Source: Cetobacterium_A somerae (GTDB taxonomy: Bacteria > Fusobacteriota > Fusobacteriia > Fusobacteriales > Fusobacteriaceae). From it: a DNA stretch of 64,000 bases. The notes beneath the pieces were generated by a model. That model worked only from the letters and a program-made list of their open reading frames with translations, ran no database searches and was not told the origin of the DNA. This document shows, piece by piece, positions 62,723 to 64,000 of this stretch. Both the position numbers and the translations under genes were made by a program. The first letter of the stretch is position 1; every line of letters starts with the position of its first letter. The stretch lies in NCBI RefSeq assembly GCF_044784365.2, contig NZ_CP173065.2; one strand, given 5' to 3'.

Positions 62723-64000
62723 TTAATTTTCTCTATAAAGAGGATAGAAATCGTGTAGTGTTACAGGGTGTATATTTAATCCTTTTAAATCTTTTTGAGC
62801 TCCAACAATAATAACACTATTATAAAGCATAACATGTGGAGTATCTTTAAGAATTTGCTCTTGAGCTTGTTGATATATTTTTAAACGCTCACTTTCGACT
62901 ACAGTTATTTTTCCTGCATCTAAAAGTTTATCTACAGTTTCATTAGAGTAAAAAGAACGATTTCCAGGACTACCGATAGATTTAGAATGAAACATAGGAT
63001 ATAAACCATAATCAGCATCTCCAGTTACAGTTCCCCAAGAACCTAAAAACATATCAAAGAATCCTTTTTCTGTTAAATCATAAAAAGTTCCACTTTCAAC
63101 GATATTTATTTTTAAATCTACTCCAATCTCTTTTAAATTAGCTTGAATCACTTCAGCAATAGCTTTTTCATCACTAGATCCCATAGTAAGAAGTTCTAAA
63201 GTGATATCTCCTTCATTACCTAAACTTTTCATTAGTTCCTTTGCTTTTTCAGGATTGTAGCCCACATTTTTAACAGTATCTGTAAAACCAAATACATTTG
63301 GAGCTATAACTGAGTTGGCAACATCTCCATAACCATTTAAAATAATATTAACAATGGCTTCTTTGTCAATGGCATAATCAATAGCTTTTCTTAGGTTTTC
63401 ATTTTTGAAAACATCTTTTTTATTATTGAACCCTAAGTATCTATATGAATATGAGGGTTTTGTATATAAAACAAGGTCACTGTTTTCCTTTATTTTTGAG
63501 GCATCAACAGTACTTATATCTAGAGCTACATCAATCTCTTTTGTTTCTAAAGCAATCTCCCTATTTGTAGGTTCTGTTATTGTTTTAAATATAAGTTTAT
63601 CAAATGATGGTGGAGTTAAGAAGTAATCATTATTTTTATCTAAAACTACTTGATCTCCAATAATCCATGAATTATATTTATAAGGACCAGTTCCAACAAT
63701 TTCAGGATTTTCTCCAGAAGACTCAATTACTTTTTTACTAACTATCCCAAGTGCAGGATGAGAAAGGTGATATAGTAATGGTGCAAAAGGAGTTTTTGTA
63801 ACAATTCTAATTGTATTAGGTTCTACTATTTCAATTTTTTCAATGGGGGGAACAATAAAACTTATTCTAGGAGATTTCATCATTCTTTCAAAGGAAAATT
63901 TAATATCCTCTAGCTGTAGTTTATCTCCGTTATGGAATTTGATATTATCTCTTATTTTAAAATCATAAGTTCTATCATCAACTTTATTCCAGCTTTCAGC
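62723..64000 (-). CDS. Peptide/nickel-type ABC substrate-binding protein (SBP_bac_5), N terminus outside window
   Basis: The frame is open to base 64000, giving at least 425 residues without a start codon; an internal ATG-ATG at about 63883 is not the start, because conserved sequence continues upstream of it. Family 5 features: AESWNKVDDRTYDFKIRDNIKFHNGDKLQLEDIKFSFERM at the N side (the usual tytF.LR..vkFHdG.pl.a.DV.fS motif), GTGPYKYNSW, FENENLRKAIDYAIDKEAIV-like block and a tail ending LHDFYPLY. Without the signal sequence, lipoprotein or soluble form cannot be decided. It is only loosely similar to the OppA of this window and lies nearer the DppA/glutathione-binding group. The rest of the operon would lie beyond the window. 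Confidence 0.88.
   Translation of the reverse strand, partial: AESWNKVDDRTYDFKIRDNIKFHNGDKLQLEDIKFSFERMMKSPRISFIVPPIEKIEIVEPNTIRIVTKTPFAPLLYHLSHPALGIVSKKVIESSGENPEIVGTGPYKYNSWIIGDQVVLDKNNDYFLTPPSFDKLIFKTITEPTNREIALETKEIDVALDISTVDASKIKENSDLVLYTKPSYSYRYLGFNNKKDVFKNENLRKAIDYAIDKEAIVNIILNGYGDVANSVIAPNVFGFTDTVKNVGYNPEKAKELMKSLGNEGDITLELLTMGSSDEKAIAEVIQANLKEIGVDLKINIVESGTFYDLTEKGFFDMFLGSWGTVTGDADYGLYPMFHSKSIGSPGNRSFYSNETVDKLLDAGKITVVESERLKIYQQAQEQILKDTPHVMLYNSVIIVGAQKDLKGLNIHPVTLHDFYPLYREN

Overview
The window is strongly AT-rich, with AT-rich third codon positions, tight operons and AGGAGG-type ribosome binding sites. It comes from a diderm (Gram-negative) bacterium. The evidence is a giant surface protein ending in an outer-membrane barrel with a terminal Phe, a BamE-like lipoprotein, several lipoproteins and periplasmic enzymes. 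The gene content (Kup, YjeM, ZupT, Opp, a periplasmic FMN/FAD reductase, a DUF11-repeat giant protein) together with the base composition best fits Fusobacteriota, probably Fusobacterium or Cetobacterium. The taxonomic call is inference from style, not a database match. No rRNA, tRNA, CRISPR array, prophage or insertion sequence was found.

Layout. 1-7.5 kb: the end of a PTS EIIA domain protein, a nuclease-helicase-HTH protein, a MATE exporter, a cysteine-less thioredoxin-fold protein, a GGDEF-EAL protein with a shortened GGDEF half, a double cupin and a helical hypothetical. 7.5-8.0 kb: a gene-free stretch with a promoter, a long-range complementary pair and an orphan terminator, a candidate structured RNA. 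8.0-24.4 kb: a decayed SDR gene downstream of a 5264-residue protein with about 29 DUF11 repeats. 24.5-32.7 kb: zupT; a secreted flavin reductase; TauE/SafE permease with DUF1847; yjeM; an EIIC-like membrane protein with DUF554. 32.8-38.4 kb: an oligopeptide ABC operon (oppBCDFA) whose oppF carries a frameshift at an A AAA AAG heptamer. 38.5-41.3 kb: kup, a lytic transglycosylase and a previously unmarked 36-codon gene with its own promoter and terminator.

41.4-50.5 kb looks like a phosphoester or phosphonate acquisition region: a PHP-domain phosphoesterase, an iron alcohol dehydrogenase, a complete ABC importer with a phosphatase-superfamily enzyme inside its operon, and a secreted PhoA-type alkaline phosphatase. 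Three separate promoters in this region (PHP gene, importer operon, phoA) carry the same palindrome, TTAACA-N6-TGTTA(A/G), overlapping the likely -35 element. This implies one undescribed regulator for the group.

50.5-64 kb: a FUSC-like membrane protein, two cell-wall enzymes (YkuD_2-type and M15), an NfeD/SPFH pair, a BamE-like lipoprotein, a frameshifted tag gene, small lipoprotein and hypothetical genes, and dgt. Then comes a MerR regulator with a perfect palindrome at the promoter of an EamA exporter plus a GltD-like/heterodisulfide-reductase-like fusion flavoprotein. An HxlR regulator with an operator in its own promoter follows, and the window ends inside a peptide-binding protein gene.
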